Source: Marinicella gelatinilytica (GTDB lineage: Bacteria; Pseudomonadota; Gammaproteobacteria; Xanthomonadales; Marinicellaceae). From it: 64,000 bases of DNA. The notes beneath the pieces are model-generated. The model was given only the letters and a program-made list of their open reading frames with translations. It was not told the origin of the DNA and did not search any database. A program made the translations under genes and the position numbers. Numbering within the stretch: the first letter of the stretch is position 1; the number at the start of each line of letters is the position of its first letter. Where the stretch lies: positions 112,311-176,310 of the forward strand of contig NZ_JAPMLN010000004.1 in NCBI RefSeq assembly GCF_026410405.1. Direction: 5' to 3'. Positions 45,226 to 54,041 of the stretch are shown in pieces.

Positions 45226-45818
45226 TTCTGTTTTGACAAGCTGTACCGGCAAGCACTCACCAAAACCACTGCCATTAACAGCATAAGCATAAAAAGATTA
45301 TTGACCGGTACCGAAGCAGCCAAGCCGCGGAAAGTAAATTGTTGGGTGTTGTTGGTCATATCGGGATCTGTGATGCCGTGCATGAGATTAACCTTCCACA
45401 ACATATCTGAAATACCCACACCAGGTACTGATGTAGTGAATTCGCAGGTTACTGAGGACTGGGATGGAATGTCCTTATGAATACCACCAAATAATTTTAA
45501 TACATAGTTATCTACTGGTGGCGGCGGGTCGTTGTGCTCAAATGCCAATCTACAATCGCTGTCATCACTTTGAAATTCCGACAGAAATCCAATATTAGAA
45601 TTCATATAATTGTAATATCCAGTCAGTTTGATTAATTCTTGTGATGAGATGAGATCATCTGGCCCATGATTAAAGACGGTAAAACGGATCACACCATATT
45701 GATTAACCGGAATGCCGCCAACAAAATCATTGGCTTCAAAAGTGAGCGCTAAATCACTTTCCGCTGAGCTGAAAAATGGTGTAACAATAAAGCAAATAAA
45801 TAATATCTTTTTAATCAC
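45222..45818 (-). CDS. secreted protein with C-terminal IPTL-CTERM-like anchor
   Basis: 198 residues from GTG at 45818, chosen because GGAGATTTC directly precedes it and because it starts a clean signal peptide (IKKILFICFIVTPFFSSAES). The middle is beta-rich and resembles DUF11/CARDB-like adhesin domains (FTVFNHGPDDL, CEFTTSVPGVGI, DPDMTNNTQQF). The end, SVPVNNLFMLMLLMAVVLVSACRYSLSKQN, is a proline-containing hydrophobic stretch plus basic tail like IPTL/PEP-CTERM sorting signals, which suggests sorting and anchoring at the cell envelope. The function is unknown. Confidence 0.7.
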   Translation of the reverse strand: MIKKILFICFIVTPFFSSAESDLALTFEANDFVGGIPVNQYGVIRFTVFNHGPDDLISSQELIKLTGYYNYMNSNIGFLSEFQSDDSDCRLAFEHNDPPPPVDNYVLKLFGGIHKDIPSQSSVTCEFTTSVPGVGISDMLWKVNLMHGITDPDMTNNTQQFTFRGLAASVPVNNLFMLMLLMAVVLVSACRYSLSKQN

Positions 45819-46086
45819 GAAATCTCCGAAAACTAACACCATCTTATAACATTCATCAAATTCCCTTCAAGCAATTGTTCTTTATCATTGGCTTATCTGA
45901 ATGAACACATGAAAACTTAGCGGTTTATGCGATTTTAATAATGACACAGTATTTCAGCTAAATACATCACGTTTTACACTTCTGGCATATGCGCTTAGCC
46001 ATCAATAATGATACAATTTTCGGCACTAAAAGGACGGTTGCGTTGATCGTCACAACATTTAAAATAAATCATACAGAGAGGTTACC

Positions 46087-47850
46087 ATGAAAAAACTCAT
46101 CATTATAAGTCTGATGGCTTTAGGGCTGTCAGCCTGTGGCGATAAAGAGGATGATAAACAACCGGAAGCGGTTAAATCAGCCATCGCCCAATCCGATATT
46201 CTATCCTATGTTCCGGCTGATACGCCGCTGTTTTTTGCCTCAGGTTTAAGCAATGACATGTATCCAGATCGCTACGTTTCAGTGATGCAAGATAACATGA
46301 AAAACATTGCTGAATATTTAAAACTGAGCTTCAGCGATCTAGATGTGGCATTACAGCAACTCAGCGAAGATGAAGAGGACGTTGTTATCAACCAACAAGA
46401 AATCAATAAAACCAAAGCGTTTATTGACCGTTGGGTCATTGATGGTAATTTTGCCAAACTCGGTATGAAAGTCGGCGAAACCCAAATGGTCGGTTATGCC
46501 GTGGATTTATTCCCGGTGATTCGCATGCAACTGGCCAAGGGTCATCAAATAAGCGATATGTTTGCAGACTTGGATGAGCAGTTTGCACTGACACCACAAG
46601 TACATCAACAAGATGGTTTATCCATTCGCGAATATCAAGCAGATGAAATGACCATTTTAGCGGCTCATAATGATGATTATATGGTGTTGTCATTGGCACC
46701 AAGTGTTATTAAAGATAAGCTGATTAATAATTTAGTGGGTATTGATAAACCCGCTCAAAGCCTGTCACAAAATCGTGATCGCTTGAATCAAATTAAAGTC
46801 AAACACGGATTTGTGATTGATGATTTGTTGGTTATGGATATTCAAGCCATTGCTGATTATTTTATTAATCCCGATAATTATGATTCAGCTTTATTGGACT
46901 TTTTGCAGATTGAAGACAATAAACTATCACCCGTGTGTAAATCTGAAATCAATGCATTGTTAGCCAAAGCCCCCCGTTTAGTGGCCGGTGCAACCGCCTT
47001 AACCGATGCGCAAATTGATAGCGCCATCATCTGGGAAATGGATACAGAAATCAGCCAGGACATGGCTCAACTGGCAGGTCGTATCCCTGCCATTGATGAA
47101 GCGGCGGCTTTTAGTTTTGGCATGAGTGTGGATATTTTAAACAGTCAGAAAGTGCTGACTAAATACATTGACAACATCATCAATTCGCCTTATCAATGTG
47201 AGCTCTTTACACAGCTCAACCAACAGGCAGAAGCCTTTAAACTGCGTGTATCTCAGCCATTACCGCCTTTTGTCAGTAATTTTAAAGGCTTTAACATGGC
47301 GTTTAGTGATTTAAAAGTGAACGAACAAGCCGCTAATACAAATAATCCGGCTGACATGATTGAATCGTTCAAAATGCAAATGGCCTTGTCTGTCGATGAA
47401 GCCCAGTCTTTGGTGGGTATGGCACAAATGATGTTGCCACAATTACAAGGTATGACGTTGCCTACCGACGGTAGTTTAATACCACTGAAAGAACAGCTGC
47501 CGGCTAATTTAATGAACTTACCGGTGGATATCAGCAGCGCCTTTGCCGCCATCAATAACCAAACCATTGGCTTATCATTGGGTTATCCGGGTGGTGGAAA
47601 TTTAGCCGATATGGTTAAACAGCCCGGCGAGAATTTACTGTTTAGTGCCACCGCTGATGCTGACGGTTATAAAACACTGGTTCAAGAAATTTTTAAATTA
47701 GCGGATATGCCTCAACTGTCAGAAGATATGAAACAGCAGCTGGAAACCCAAAAAGAAATGACTTTGAGCATGCTTTATTGGAAACAACAAAAAGTCACCA
47801 TGAACTTTGATGATAAAGGCTTCACCACCAATATGACTGTTACTTACTAA
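46087..47850 (+). CDS. large lipoprotein of unknown function
   Basis: A 587-residue protein with lipobox MALGLSACGD and no transmembrane segment after the signal. The mature part starts ILSYVPADTPLFFASGL and continues with repeated alpha/beta patterns resembling DUF3352-type envelope proteins, but I did not recognise a firm family. GAGAGG precedes the ATG. It stands alone: the upstream 240 bases are noncoding, and two hairpins, one with a T-run, follow. A structural or assembly role in the outer membrane is possible but not supported by motifs. Confidence 0.7.
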   Translation: MKKLIIISLMALGLSACGDKEDDKQPEAVKSAIAQSDILSYVPADTPLFFASGLSNDMYPDRYVSVMQDNMKNIAEYLKLSFSDLDVALQQLSEDEEDVVINQQEINKTKAFIDRWVIDGNFAKLGMKVGETQMVGYAVDLFPVIRMQLAKGHQISDMFADLDEQFALTPQVHQQDGLSIREYQADEMTILAAHNDDYMVLSLAPSVIKDKLINNLVGIDKPAQSLSQNRDRLNQIKVKHGFVIDDLLVMDIQAIADYFINPDNYDSALLDFLQIEDNKLSPVCKSEINALLAKAPRLVAGATALTDAQIDSAIIWEMDTEISQDMAQLAGRIPAIDEAAAFSFGMSVDILNSQKVLTKYIDNIINSPYQCELFTQLNQQAEAFKLRVSQPLPPFVSNFKGFNMAFSDLKVNEQAANTNNPADMIESFKMQMALSVDEAQSLVGMAQMMLPQLQGMTLPTDGSLIPLKEQLPANLMNLPVDISSAFAAINNQTIGLSLGYPGGGNLADMVKQPGENLLFSATADADGYKTLVQEIFKLADMPQLSEDMKQQLETQKEMTLSMLYWKQQKVTMNFDDKGFTTNMTVTY

Positions 47851-47859
47851 CCCGAAATG

Positions 47860-47895
47860 TTCATGTAAGCGGCATTAATACCATGCTTACATGAA
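47860..47895. repeat. perfect inverted repeat downstream of the lipoprotein gene
   Basis: TTCATGTAAGC and GCTTACATGAA form a perfect 11-base stem around a 14-base loop just after the lipoprotein stop codon. It could protect the mRNA end or bind a protein; no T-run follows directly. Confidence 0.6.
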
Positions 47896-47920
47896 TAAAC
47901 GGACTAACCGTTATCTTCTA

Positions 47921-47955
47921 AAAAAACCCGAGCCGGCTTTGTTGGCTCGGGTTTT
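47921..47955 (+). terminator. rho-independent terminator
   Basis: A 12-base stem (AAAACCCGAGCC / GGCTCGGGTTTT, loop GGCTTTGTT) with a T-rich 3' side ends the lipoprotein transcript and separates it from the carbonic-anhydrase-like gene, whose ATG is 21 bases further on. Confidence 0.85.
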
Positions 47956-47976
47956 CTTTCTGGTATACTAAGGGAC

Positions 47977-48522
47977 ATGACAATTCGTTCTTTTTCAGAC
48001 CATCAACCTAAGCTTGGTGAACGCGTATTCATTGATTCCACCGCAGTGGTTATTGGTCAAGTAGATTTAGCCGATGATGTATCGGTGTGGCCGATGACTG
48101 TTATTCGCGGTGACGTCAATTCCATTCGCATTGGTGCACAAAGTAACATTCAGGATAATTGTGTTTTACATGTCACTCACGTTGGCCCTTACACAGCAGA
48201 TGGCGGCGCTTTAAACATGGGCGACATGGTGACGGTAGGTCACGGTGCCATTTTACACGCCTGTACCATTGGCGACAGCTGTTTAGTCGGTATGGGTGCG
48301 CGCATTTTAGATAAAGCAGTGATGCAACCATATAGTATGTTGGGTGCCGGCAGCTTACTAACTCCGGGAAAAGTTATTCCATCAGGTGAATTATGGGTGG
48401 GTAATCCAGCGGTTAAGCTCCGTGATTTAAGCACAGAAGAAAAACAATCTTTGGATTATTCAGCATCGCATTATGTCAAATTAAAAGATCAGTATCTGTC
48501 GTCACAAACGGACAAGGGTTAA
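47977..48522 (+). CDS. gamma-carbonic-anhydrase-family protein
   Basis: A 181-residue left-handed beta-helix protein of the YrdA/PaaY family, built from hexapeptide repeats (VVIGQVDLADDVSVWP, IRIGAQSNIQDNCVLH, VTVGHGAILHACTIGDSCLVGMGARILD). The metal-binding histidines are in VLHVTH and GHGAILH. Relatives bind zinc or iron and may hydrate CO2 or hydrolyse thioesters. AGGG precedes the ATG. The next gene starts in a TAATG overlap. Confidence 0.88.
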   Translation: MTIRSFSDHQPKLGERVFIDSTAVVIGQVDLADDVSVWPMTVIRGDVNSIRIGAQSNIQDNCVLHVTHVGPYTADGGALNMGDMVTVGHGAILHACTIGDSCLVGMGARILDKAVMQPYSMLGAGSLLTPGKVIPSGELWVGNPAVKLRDLSTEEKQSLDYSASHYVKLKDQYLSSQTDKG

Positions 48523-49499
48523 TGACAGCTCATTTATTACCCGCCGATGCCACCAGTGAAAAAATCAACAACATCAGTCGCGCCCGCTATATCTTAAACC
48601 AATTAGATCAGCATCACCCACGCTTAGGTGTTTGGTGTGATTGGGCCAATACCACATTTGCTGAACAAACCTGGTTGCCGTATTTAACCGATATCATGCA
48701 GTTAGCTTATGCCCGAATGTGCCACCGAAATGGTAGCCTGAGTCAACAGCCGCGTAGTTACCACAATGAATTCCATTGTAACGATTTGTGCGAATATCTG
48801 ATTGAATCTCACAACCACTTTTCGGATATGTTCTCACCGGCACATTGGGCGTTATTGTCTTATTTTGCAGTGTGTCACGACCTTCAACAAGGTTTACCTA
48901 ATGATAACCGCGATCATCGACTTGTCGGCGCCAATGAAGCTGCCAGTTTTCAAGAAGCCAGACAAATGATGGATTTAATCATGCCTGATAACAAGGTAAA
49001 CTCATTGTGCCAGCCACAACATATCTTGCTGCTAAAAACCATGATTGAAGGCAGCACCTTTGGTCGTCATGGTGACAATAAACGCTATTTCTTTCAAGGC
49101 AATATTGCCAAACACCTGTTAAACAGCATTGAGTTAGAAAACCAAGCAGACAGACAATTGGTTTACTTAGCCTGTGATATTGACACCGCAAATGTGAGCA
49201 TGCCCTTTAATGATTATGCCCGTTCCGCCATCCGTGTCTACGATGAACTTAAGGCGCATCGATTAATCAAAGTCAGTGCTCGGGCGTTTTTTAGTGATGA
49301 GCAACTTAATTACTTTTTTAAGCAACAACAATTTAACTCAAAGCCGGCATTGGAGTTATTTGAACCTCGCAAACAACGCAATGCACCGTTATTAAGAGAA
49401 ACAGTGGCTGCTGTCAAAGCCTTACCGGAAGATGCTGACACAGAAACCGTTAAACATACTTTTTTTAGAACTGCTGAGCACTTATCAATCGCATCATGA
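48522..49499 (+). CDS. HD/PDE-like metal-dependent phosphohydrolase (inferred)
   Basis: A 325-residue helical protein. SYHNEFHCNDL (79-89) followed by YFAVCHDLQQG (114-124) and a later ACDIDTANVS resembles the metal-site layout of class I cyclic-nucleotide phosphodiesterases and related HD hydrolases (YHNxxHxxD, then HD, then D). It does not look like a standard HD-GYP or RelA/SpoT protein. Its coupling (ATGA and TAATG overlaps) with the gamma-CA-like and sixA genes suggests a conserved unit. The reaction is an inference; the substrate is unknown. Confidence 0.55.
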   Translation: MTAHLLPADATSEKINNISRARYILNQLDQHHPRLGVWCDWANTTFAEQTWLPYLTDIMQLAYARMCHRNGSLSQQPRSYHNEFHCNDLCEYLIESHNHFSDMFSPAHWALLSYFAVCHDLQQGLPNDNRDHRLVGANEAASFQEARQMMDLIMPDNKVNSLCQPQHILLLKTMIEGSTFGRHGDNKRYFFQGNIAKHLLNSIELENQADRQLVYLACDIDTANVSMPFNDYARSAIRVYDELKAHRLIKVSARAFFSDEQLNYFFKQQQFNSKPALELFEPRKQRNAPLLRETVAAVKALPEDADTETVKHTFFRTAEHLSIAS

Positions 49500-49966
49500 A
49501 TTTATTTATTGTTCGCCACGGCCATAGCCCGATGCAAGACATCGATCACCAAAGACCATTATCTGAATTGGGTCGGCTACAGACCCGGCAGGCTGCCGCC
49601 TTTATTCAACAAAACACCGACACCGTTCCCTATATGCTGTGTTCCGATGCTGTCCGTACACGGCAAACCGCTGAATTGATTGCGACTGCTTTGGGGGTTG
49701 ATAACTGTGATGCCCGTAATGAGTTTTATACCGCCGGTGTGGGCATCTGGTGCGACGCCATTGAGGCCATGAGCCACTGCCAATCGCTGGTCTTAGTGGG
49801 TCATAACCCAACCATCAGTCAGTTAACAGGTTATTTAACAAATAGTGATGAAACTTACTTCAAGCCGGCTTGTGTCAGTCACATAAGACTTGAAATTCTC
49901 AGCGATGGCCTCAGGTTACCCGCTCAACTTTTAGCCAACTTTAAACCCGATGCAAAACCAGAATAA
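49496..49966 (+). CDS. sixA: SixA-type phosphohistidine phosphatase
   Basis: A 156-residue histidine-phosphatase-superfamily protein with LFIVRHGHSPMQD (RHG, nucleophile His 9), SDAVRTRQTAELIA and VLVGHNPTISQLTGYL. At this size it matches SixA, which removes phosphate from histidine in phosphorelay or PTS (NPr) proteins. Its coding end overlaps the rhomboid gene start by 17 bases, and its ATG overlaps the upstream stop. Confidence 0.85.
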   Translation: MNLFIVRHGHSPMQDIDHQRPLSELGRLQTRQAAAFIQQNTDTVPYMLCSDAVRTRQTAELIATALGVDNCDARNEFYTAGVGIWCDAIEAMSHCQSLVLVGHNPTISQLTGYLTNSDETYFKPACVSHIRLEILSDGLRLPAQLLANFKPDAKPE

Positions 49967-50549
49967 CCCTCTATCCGCGATACCGCCTGTGACTCGGAAT
50001 GTCTTAATCGCCATGTTGGTGATGTACGTATTCCAACAATTTTTAAGTGGTAACTTTATTTATCGGTACTTTCCGCTTTACCCGATAAACTCGGACTATT
50101 TCTATCCTTGGCAGTTGCTGACTTACAGTTTATTGCACGGTAATTTTATGCATCTGTTTTTCAATGGTTTTGCCATCTGGATGTTTGGCTCACAGATAGA
50201 GCATTATTGGGGTGAGAAAAAATACGCCATTTATCTGATTGTCTGTATCATCGGCGCAGCACTGGCCAATGCATTACTTTCTAATGCACCGGCCATCGGC
50301 ATTTCCGGTGCGGTTTATGGTTTACTGGTGGCCTACGGTATGATGTGGCCCAATCACACCATTTATCTGGTGATTCCGCCGATTCCCATGAAAGCCAAGT
50401 ATTTCGTGTTAATCTTTGCCGGTATCGCCTTATTCAGTAGTTTAACTTCAAGCCAAGACGGCATCGCCCACATTGCTCATTTGGGTGGCGCTTTAACGGG
50501 CTTTTTACTGATTCAATATTGGCGCGGTAAACCCCCGTTTAAATGGTGA
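49950..50549 (+). CDS. rhomboid-family intramembrane serine protease
   Basis: A 199-residue six-helix protein with the rhomboid signatures: the L1 loop WxxxT region (WQLLTYSLLHGNFMHLFFNGFAIWMFG), GISGAVYGL with catalytic Ser 119 and AHIAHLGGALTGF with catalytic His 177. It cleaves transmembrane helices near the membrane surface; the substrate is unknown. It is the last gene of the unit and converges on rluB with a 28-base gap without a clear terminator. Confidence 0.92.
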   Translation: MQNQNNPLSAIPPVTRNVLIAMLVMYVFQQFLSGNFIYRYFPLYPINSDYFYPWQLLTYSLLHGNFMHLFFNGFAIWMFGSQIEHYWGEKKYAIYLIVCIIGAALANALLSNAPAIGISGAVYGLLVAYGMMWPNHTIYLVIPPIPMKAKYFVLIFAGIALFSSLTSSQDGIAHIAHLGGALTGFLLIQYWRGKPPFKW

Positions 50550-50577
50550 AAAACCCCTGTATGTTGCTTTCAACCTT

Positions 50578-51390
50578 TTAGCGTCCGCGTTTTTTGGCCA
50601 CTGATTTCACTGTCAATTGCGAAGTGGGCGGTTGGTAACGGCTATCCTCAAACAAAATAGACAGCTCTTTATCATTGAGTTCTCGGTGCTTACCCTGAGC
50701 CAGGTTTTTAGGTAAAAACACACCCCCGTAACGCACCCTTTTTAGGCGATTGACTTGCACCCCTTGGGATTCCCATAAACGCCTGACTTCGCGGTTACGA
50801 CCTTCCATGACAACCACATAAAACCAATGATTGGCACTGCGTTCTCGATCTTCTTCAGCCCGCTGAATATCCGTAAAGTTGGCAAGCCCATCTTCCAACT
50901 CCACACCGGCCAATAAGCGCTCAATCATGGCATCATCAACTTCACCAAATATGCGACAAGCATACTCACGATCAATGCCGGCACTTGGATGGGTCATGTG
51001 ATGGGCGAAATCACCATCGGTGGTGAACAACAGCAAACCGGTGGTATTAATGTCCAAGCGTCCGATATTAAGCCATTTTTGGCCCTTGATCCGCGGTAAT
51101 TTATCAAACACGGTGGGGCGACCTAATTCATCTTGACGTGTGGTCACCAAACCTTCGGGTTTATGATACATGAGTACCCGTGGTTTGACTTGTGACTCTT
51201 CCACCAACCAAATTCGGTTTTTCCAGACAATGCGATCACCAGCAGTGAGTTTTTGTCCTAAAACCACAGGGCTGTTATTAATCATGATTTGCCCTAATTT
51301 AATGGCCTGCTCAATTTGGCGCCGTGAACCCAAGCCGCTACGGGCTAAGGTTTTCTGGATACGTTCTTGCTTCTCAATGTCTTCTTTCAT
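50578..51390 (-). CDS. rluB: 23S rRNA pseudouridine-2605 synthase RluB
   Basis: A 270-residue synthase with an N-terminal S4 RNA-binding domain (ERIQKTLARSGLGSRRQIEQAI) and the RsuA-type catalytic domain with YHKPEGLVTTRQD, GRLDINTTGLLLFT (catalytic Asp) and EGRNREVRRLWESQG. It overlaps the scpB stop by 4 bases. Location at the end of the scpAB operon is standard and separates RluB from RluE or RluF. A lysine/arginine-rich tail is typical. Confidence 0.95.
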   Translation of the reverse strand: MKEDIEKQERIQKTLARSGLGSRRQIEQAIKLGQIMINNSPVVLGQKLTAGDRIVWKNRIWLVEESQVKPRVLMYHKPEGLVTTRQDELGRPTVFDKLPRIKGQKWLNIGRLDINTTGLLLFTTDGDFAHHMTHPSAGIDREYACRIFGEVDDAMIERLLAGVELEDGLANFTDIQRAEEDRERSANHWFYVVVMEGRNREVRRLWESQGVQVNRLKRVRYGGVFLPKNLAQGKHRELNDKELSILFEDSRYQPPTSQLTVKSVAKKRGR

Positions 51391-51956
51391 GTGGCTGATT
51401 GCTCGTTAAAATCCAATGATTGTTCAAAGGATTCAAAGTCTTTAATATCGGCCAGGGCCGGTAAATCCTGTAAAGACTTCAGATTAAAATAATTCAAAAA
51501 AGCGTCGGTGGTTCCCAATAACGCCGGTTTTCCGGGTGCGTCACGATAGCCCACTTCTTCAATCCATTCTTTATCCATCAGGTAATGAATAATCTTACTG
51601 GACACTGCCACGCCGCGAACATCTTCAATTTCTCCGCGGGTGAGCGGCTGTCGATAAGCCACCAATGCCAAAGTTTCTAAGAGTGCCCGAGACAATTTAC
51701 GTGGCTTTTTCTGCCGTAGATTATCCAGCCAGACTTGCATCTGTGGTCGCGTTTGTAAACGAAAACCCTTACTTAATTGCTGCAACTCGATACCGCGATT
51801 GGCATAGTCTTCATGTAAACTCTGTAAAGCCAAATTAATATCGGCTCCACTAACAGCCTCTTCATCAAATAACTGTTTAAGGTGATGGACACTTAATGGC
51901 TCATCAAAAGACATCAATGCCGCTTCGACAATATTTTTAATTTGTGCGTTATCCAT
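51387..51956 (-). CDS. scpB: chromosome segregation protein ScpB
   Basis: A 189-residue winged-helix kleisin partner with IVEAALMSFDEPLSVHHLKQLF, RGIELQQLSKGFRLQTRP, LSRALLETLALVAYRQPLTRGEIEDVRGV and RDAPGKPALLGTTDAFLNYF. It binds ScpA and an SMC-like protein in a condensin complex. It starts 2 bases downstream of scpA. Confidence 0.95.
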   Translation of the reverse strand: MDNAQIKNIVEAALMSFDEPLSVHHLKQLFDEEAVSGADINLALQSLHEDYANRGIELQQLSKGFRLQTRPQMQVWLDNLRQKKPRKLSRALLETLALVAYRQPLTRGEIEDVRGVAVSSKIIHYLMDKEWIEEVGYRDAPGKPALLGTTDAFLNYFNLKSLQDLPALADIKDFESFEQSLDFNEQSAT

Positions 51957-51958
51957 GG

Positions 51959-52789
51959 TTACTCCGATGCCAAATTGAGATAAATGGGACCAAAGGGTTT
52001 ATTCTGAACCAGTTCCAGCATATGAGCCTTTAACAATTCCAATATCGCCAAAAAACTCACCAAAGCCCCTTGTTTACCCTCTTGCCGGGTAAATAATTCA
52101 TCAAATCGTGTGGTTTTACCGGAACTTAACTGCCGCATAACACTGGCCATACGATCTTTTACACTAAGGACTTCGCGACTGACTGCATGAGAGGTTTTCA
52201 ATTCCACCCGTGCCATCACTGATTGAAATGCCAACACCAACTCACGAATATCCACGGTTTCAATCTGTTGTTCTAAAACACCCGATTCGCTGTGAATCAC
52301 CACCGGTATAAAATCACGTTCTTGTCGGGGTAATTCATCGATGTCATCAGCGGCTTTCTTAAAGCGTTCATATTCTTGTAAGCGACGAATCAACTCAGCA
52401 CGAGGATCATCTTCGTCCTCTTCTTCAGCCGTTGGTCTTGGCAACAGCATGCGAGATTTGATTTCTGCCAGCATCGCCGCCATCACTAAATATTCTGCCG
52501 CTAACTCAAAATTCAGCTTATGCATTAATTCGATGTAATGAACATATTGACGGGTGATGGAAAATATTGGAATATTTAAAATATCTAAATTTTGACGTTT
52601 AATCAAATATAGCAATAAATCTAAAGGTCCCTCAAAAGCTTCTAAAATAACTTCTAGCGCATCCGGCGGGATATATAAATCGGTGGGCATTTCAGTGAAC
52701 GGCTGACCATCCACCATAGCAAACGGCATTTCTGATTGCGTCGCCCCATGTTGCTGATTGTTATCAGACAAAATCGATTTCCCCGGCAC
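51959..52789 (-). CDS. scpA: chromosome segregation/condensation protein ScpA
   Basis: A 276-residue kleisin with EAFEGPLDLLLYLIKRQNLDILNIPIF, AAEYLVMAAMLAEIKSRMLLPRP and a C-terminal winged helix ending LVSFLAILELLKAHML. The outermost start is GTG at 52789, overlapping the upstream gene by 26 bases; ATG at 52729 is also possible. The N-terminal extension before the kleisin domain is unusually long. It links ScpB and the SMC heads. Confidence 0.93.
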   Translation of the reverse strand: MPGKSILSDNNQQHGATQSEMPFAMVDGQPFTEMPTDLYIPPDALEVILEAFEGPLDLLLYLIKRQNLDILNIPIFSITRQYVHYIELMHKLNFELAAEYLVMAAMLAEIKSRMLLPRPTAEEEDEDDPRAELIRRLQEYERFKKAADDIDELPRQERDFIPVVIHSESGVLEQQIETVDIRELVLAFQSVMARVELKTSHAVSREVLSVKDRMASVMRQLSSGKTTRFDELFTRQEGKQGALVSFLAILELLKAHMLELVQNKPFGPIYLNLASE

Positions 52790-53381
52790 CTTTTCTCAAT
52801 ATGTTAACATCCCCATCACTGAGGTCCACCACTGTCGATGGTTCTTGCGCACAATAGCCGACATCAATAATGACATCCACCTGATTACCAATTTTATCAA
52901 CGACATCATCGATGTCCAATTCATACATATCAACATCAGGAAATTCAAGTGATGAAGTCATCATTGGCTCACCCAATTCTGCTAACAACGCTTGCACCAC
53001 ATTGTGTGCCGATAATCGCACTCCAATGGTGCGACGCTTTTGATGTTGCATTTTTTTCGGCACCCGTCTGGTGGCAGGAAGAATAAATGTGTACGGGCCC
53101 GGCGTATGCTGTTTAATTAATCTAAAAGCAACATTATCCACCAAAACATAATCCGTCATTTGGGAAATATTGTCACACATCATGGTGTAATGCTGATGCT
53201 GCTTTACAGCTTTAATCATGGCCACTTTCTGCGGCGCCTGATGGTTATCCAAGGCCCAGCCCATGGCATACCCCGAATCAGTGGGATAGACAATTAACCC
53301 ACCTTGCTTTAAGACATCAATGGCCATGCTTATGGAACGGGGTTGTGGATTGTCGGGATGTACTTTATAAACGTCAGCCAT
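52764..53381 (-). CDS. YciO-type Sua5/YrdC-family protein
   Basis: A 205-residue Sua5/YciO/YrdC-family protein. It has GGLIVYPTDSGYAMGWAL, PGPYTFILPATRRVPKK and KRRTIGVRL, which point to the YciO subgroup and not TsaC, the enzyme that makes threonylcarbamoyl-AMP. YciO binds RNA or nucleotides but its role is unclear. It is 1 base downstream of the asparaginase-domain gene and overlaps scpA. Confidence 0.88.
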   Translation of the reverse strand: MADVYKVHPDNPQPRSISMAIDVLKQGGLIVYPTDSGYAMGWALDNHQAPQKVAMIKAVKQHQHYTMMCDNISQMTDYVLVDNVAFRLIKQHTPGPYTFILPATRRVPKKMQHQKRRTIGVRLSAHNVVQALLAELGEPMMTSSLEFPDVDMYELDIDDVVDKIGNQVDVIIDVGYCAQEPSTVVDLSDGDVNILRKGAGEIDFV

Positions 53382-53382
53382 G

Positions 53383-53868
53383 TTAAATTGCCTCGAATCG
53401 GTTAGCGCGGCGGTTTTTTACCACGTGTTGTGGGTCCCAGATTTGACCATTCATAACCACCCAAACGCCACGTGGTTTCGACTGAACTGCTGCCACTGCA
53501 CAGCCAATATTAAAGATGGCATCAGTGGCATTAAATCTGGCCGGGGTAAGCGCACCCGTTAAAACAATTGTTTTGTCTTTGATGCCGCTTAAAAATTGTG
53601 CCGTTTCAATCATGGTGTCGGTGCCGTGGGTAATTAATATATACGATTCATCAGATTTCTCAATCACTTGCCTGATAAGCGCTCGATCCTCATCATTGAT
53701 ATAAATCGAATCTTTTTTCATAAGGGGCACCACTTCAAAATCAAAGCCCACATGATACGTTTGTAACAGCTCACCAATAATTGGCTGACCAATTTGATAA
53801 TCACTTAAATCATCAAAATACAACTTATCAATGGTGCCGCCGGTGGTGATGATTTTCAGGTTTTTCAC
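53383..53868 (-). CDS. short asparaginase-domain protein
   Basis: 161 residues from GTG at 53868, covering only the N-terminal domain of type I/II asparaginases: ITTGGTIDK with the first catalytic Thr, then LITHGTDTMIETAQFL with the second Thr-Asp pair, and VLTGALTPARFNATDA. The C-terminal domain that completes the active site in the usual dimer is missing. Short proteins of this type occur in many gammaproteobacteria, so it is probably a real separate family and not a truncation. Activity is unproven. Confidence 0.8.
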   Translation of the reverse strand: MKNLKIITTGGTIDKLYFDDLSDYQIGQPIIGELLQTYHVGFDFEVVPLMKKDSIYINDEDRALIRQVIEKSDESYILITHGTDTMIETAQFLSGIKDKTIVLTGALTPARFNATDAIFNIGCAVAAVQSKPRGVWVVMNGQIWDPQHVVKNRRANRFEAI

Positions 53869-54041
53869 AATGCTGTTTAACTGATCAATTTTAAATGAGC
53901 CATTTTAGCTTGCCACACCTTAACTTCCAATACAATTTACCGCTCACATTGGCTTTATTCCGACGACAGCATAATATACACTTTCTCGACCATCGGGCAT
54001 TTGATACAATCTATTTTCTTATTACTGACACAAATCTCCGC

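Noticed and set aside
53383..53868. Truncated asparaginase pseudogene
   Set aside because: Short one-domain asparaginase-like proteins occur as intact genes in other gammaproteobacteria, and the frame is clean with both Thr motifs present.
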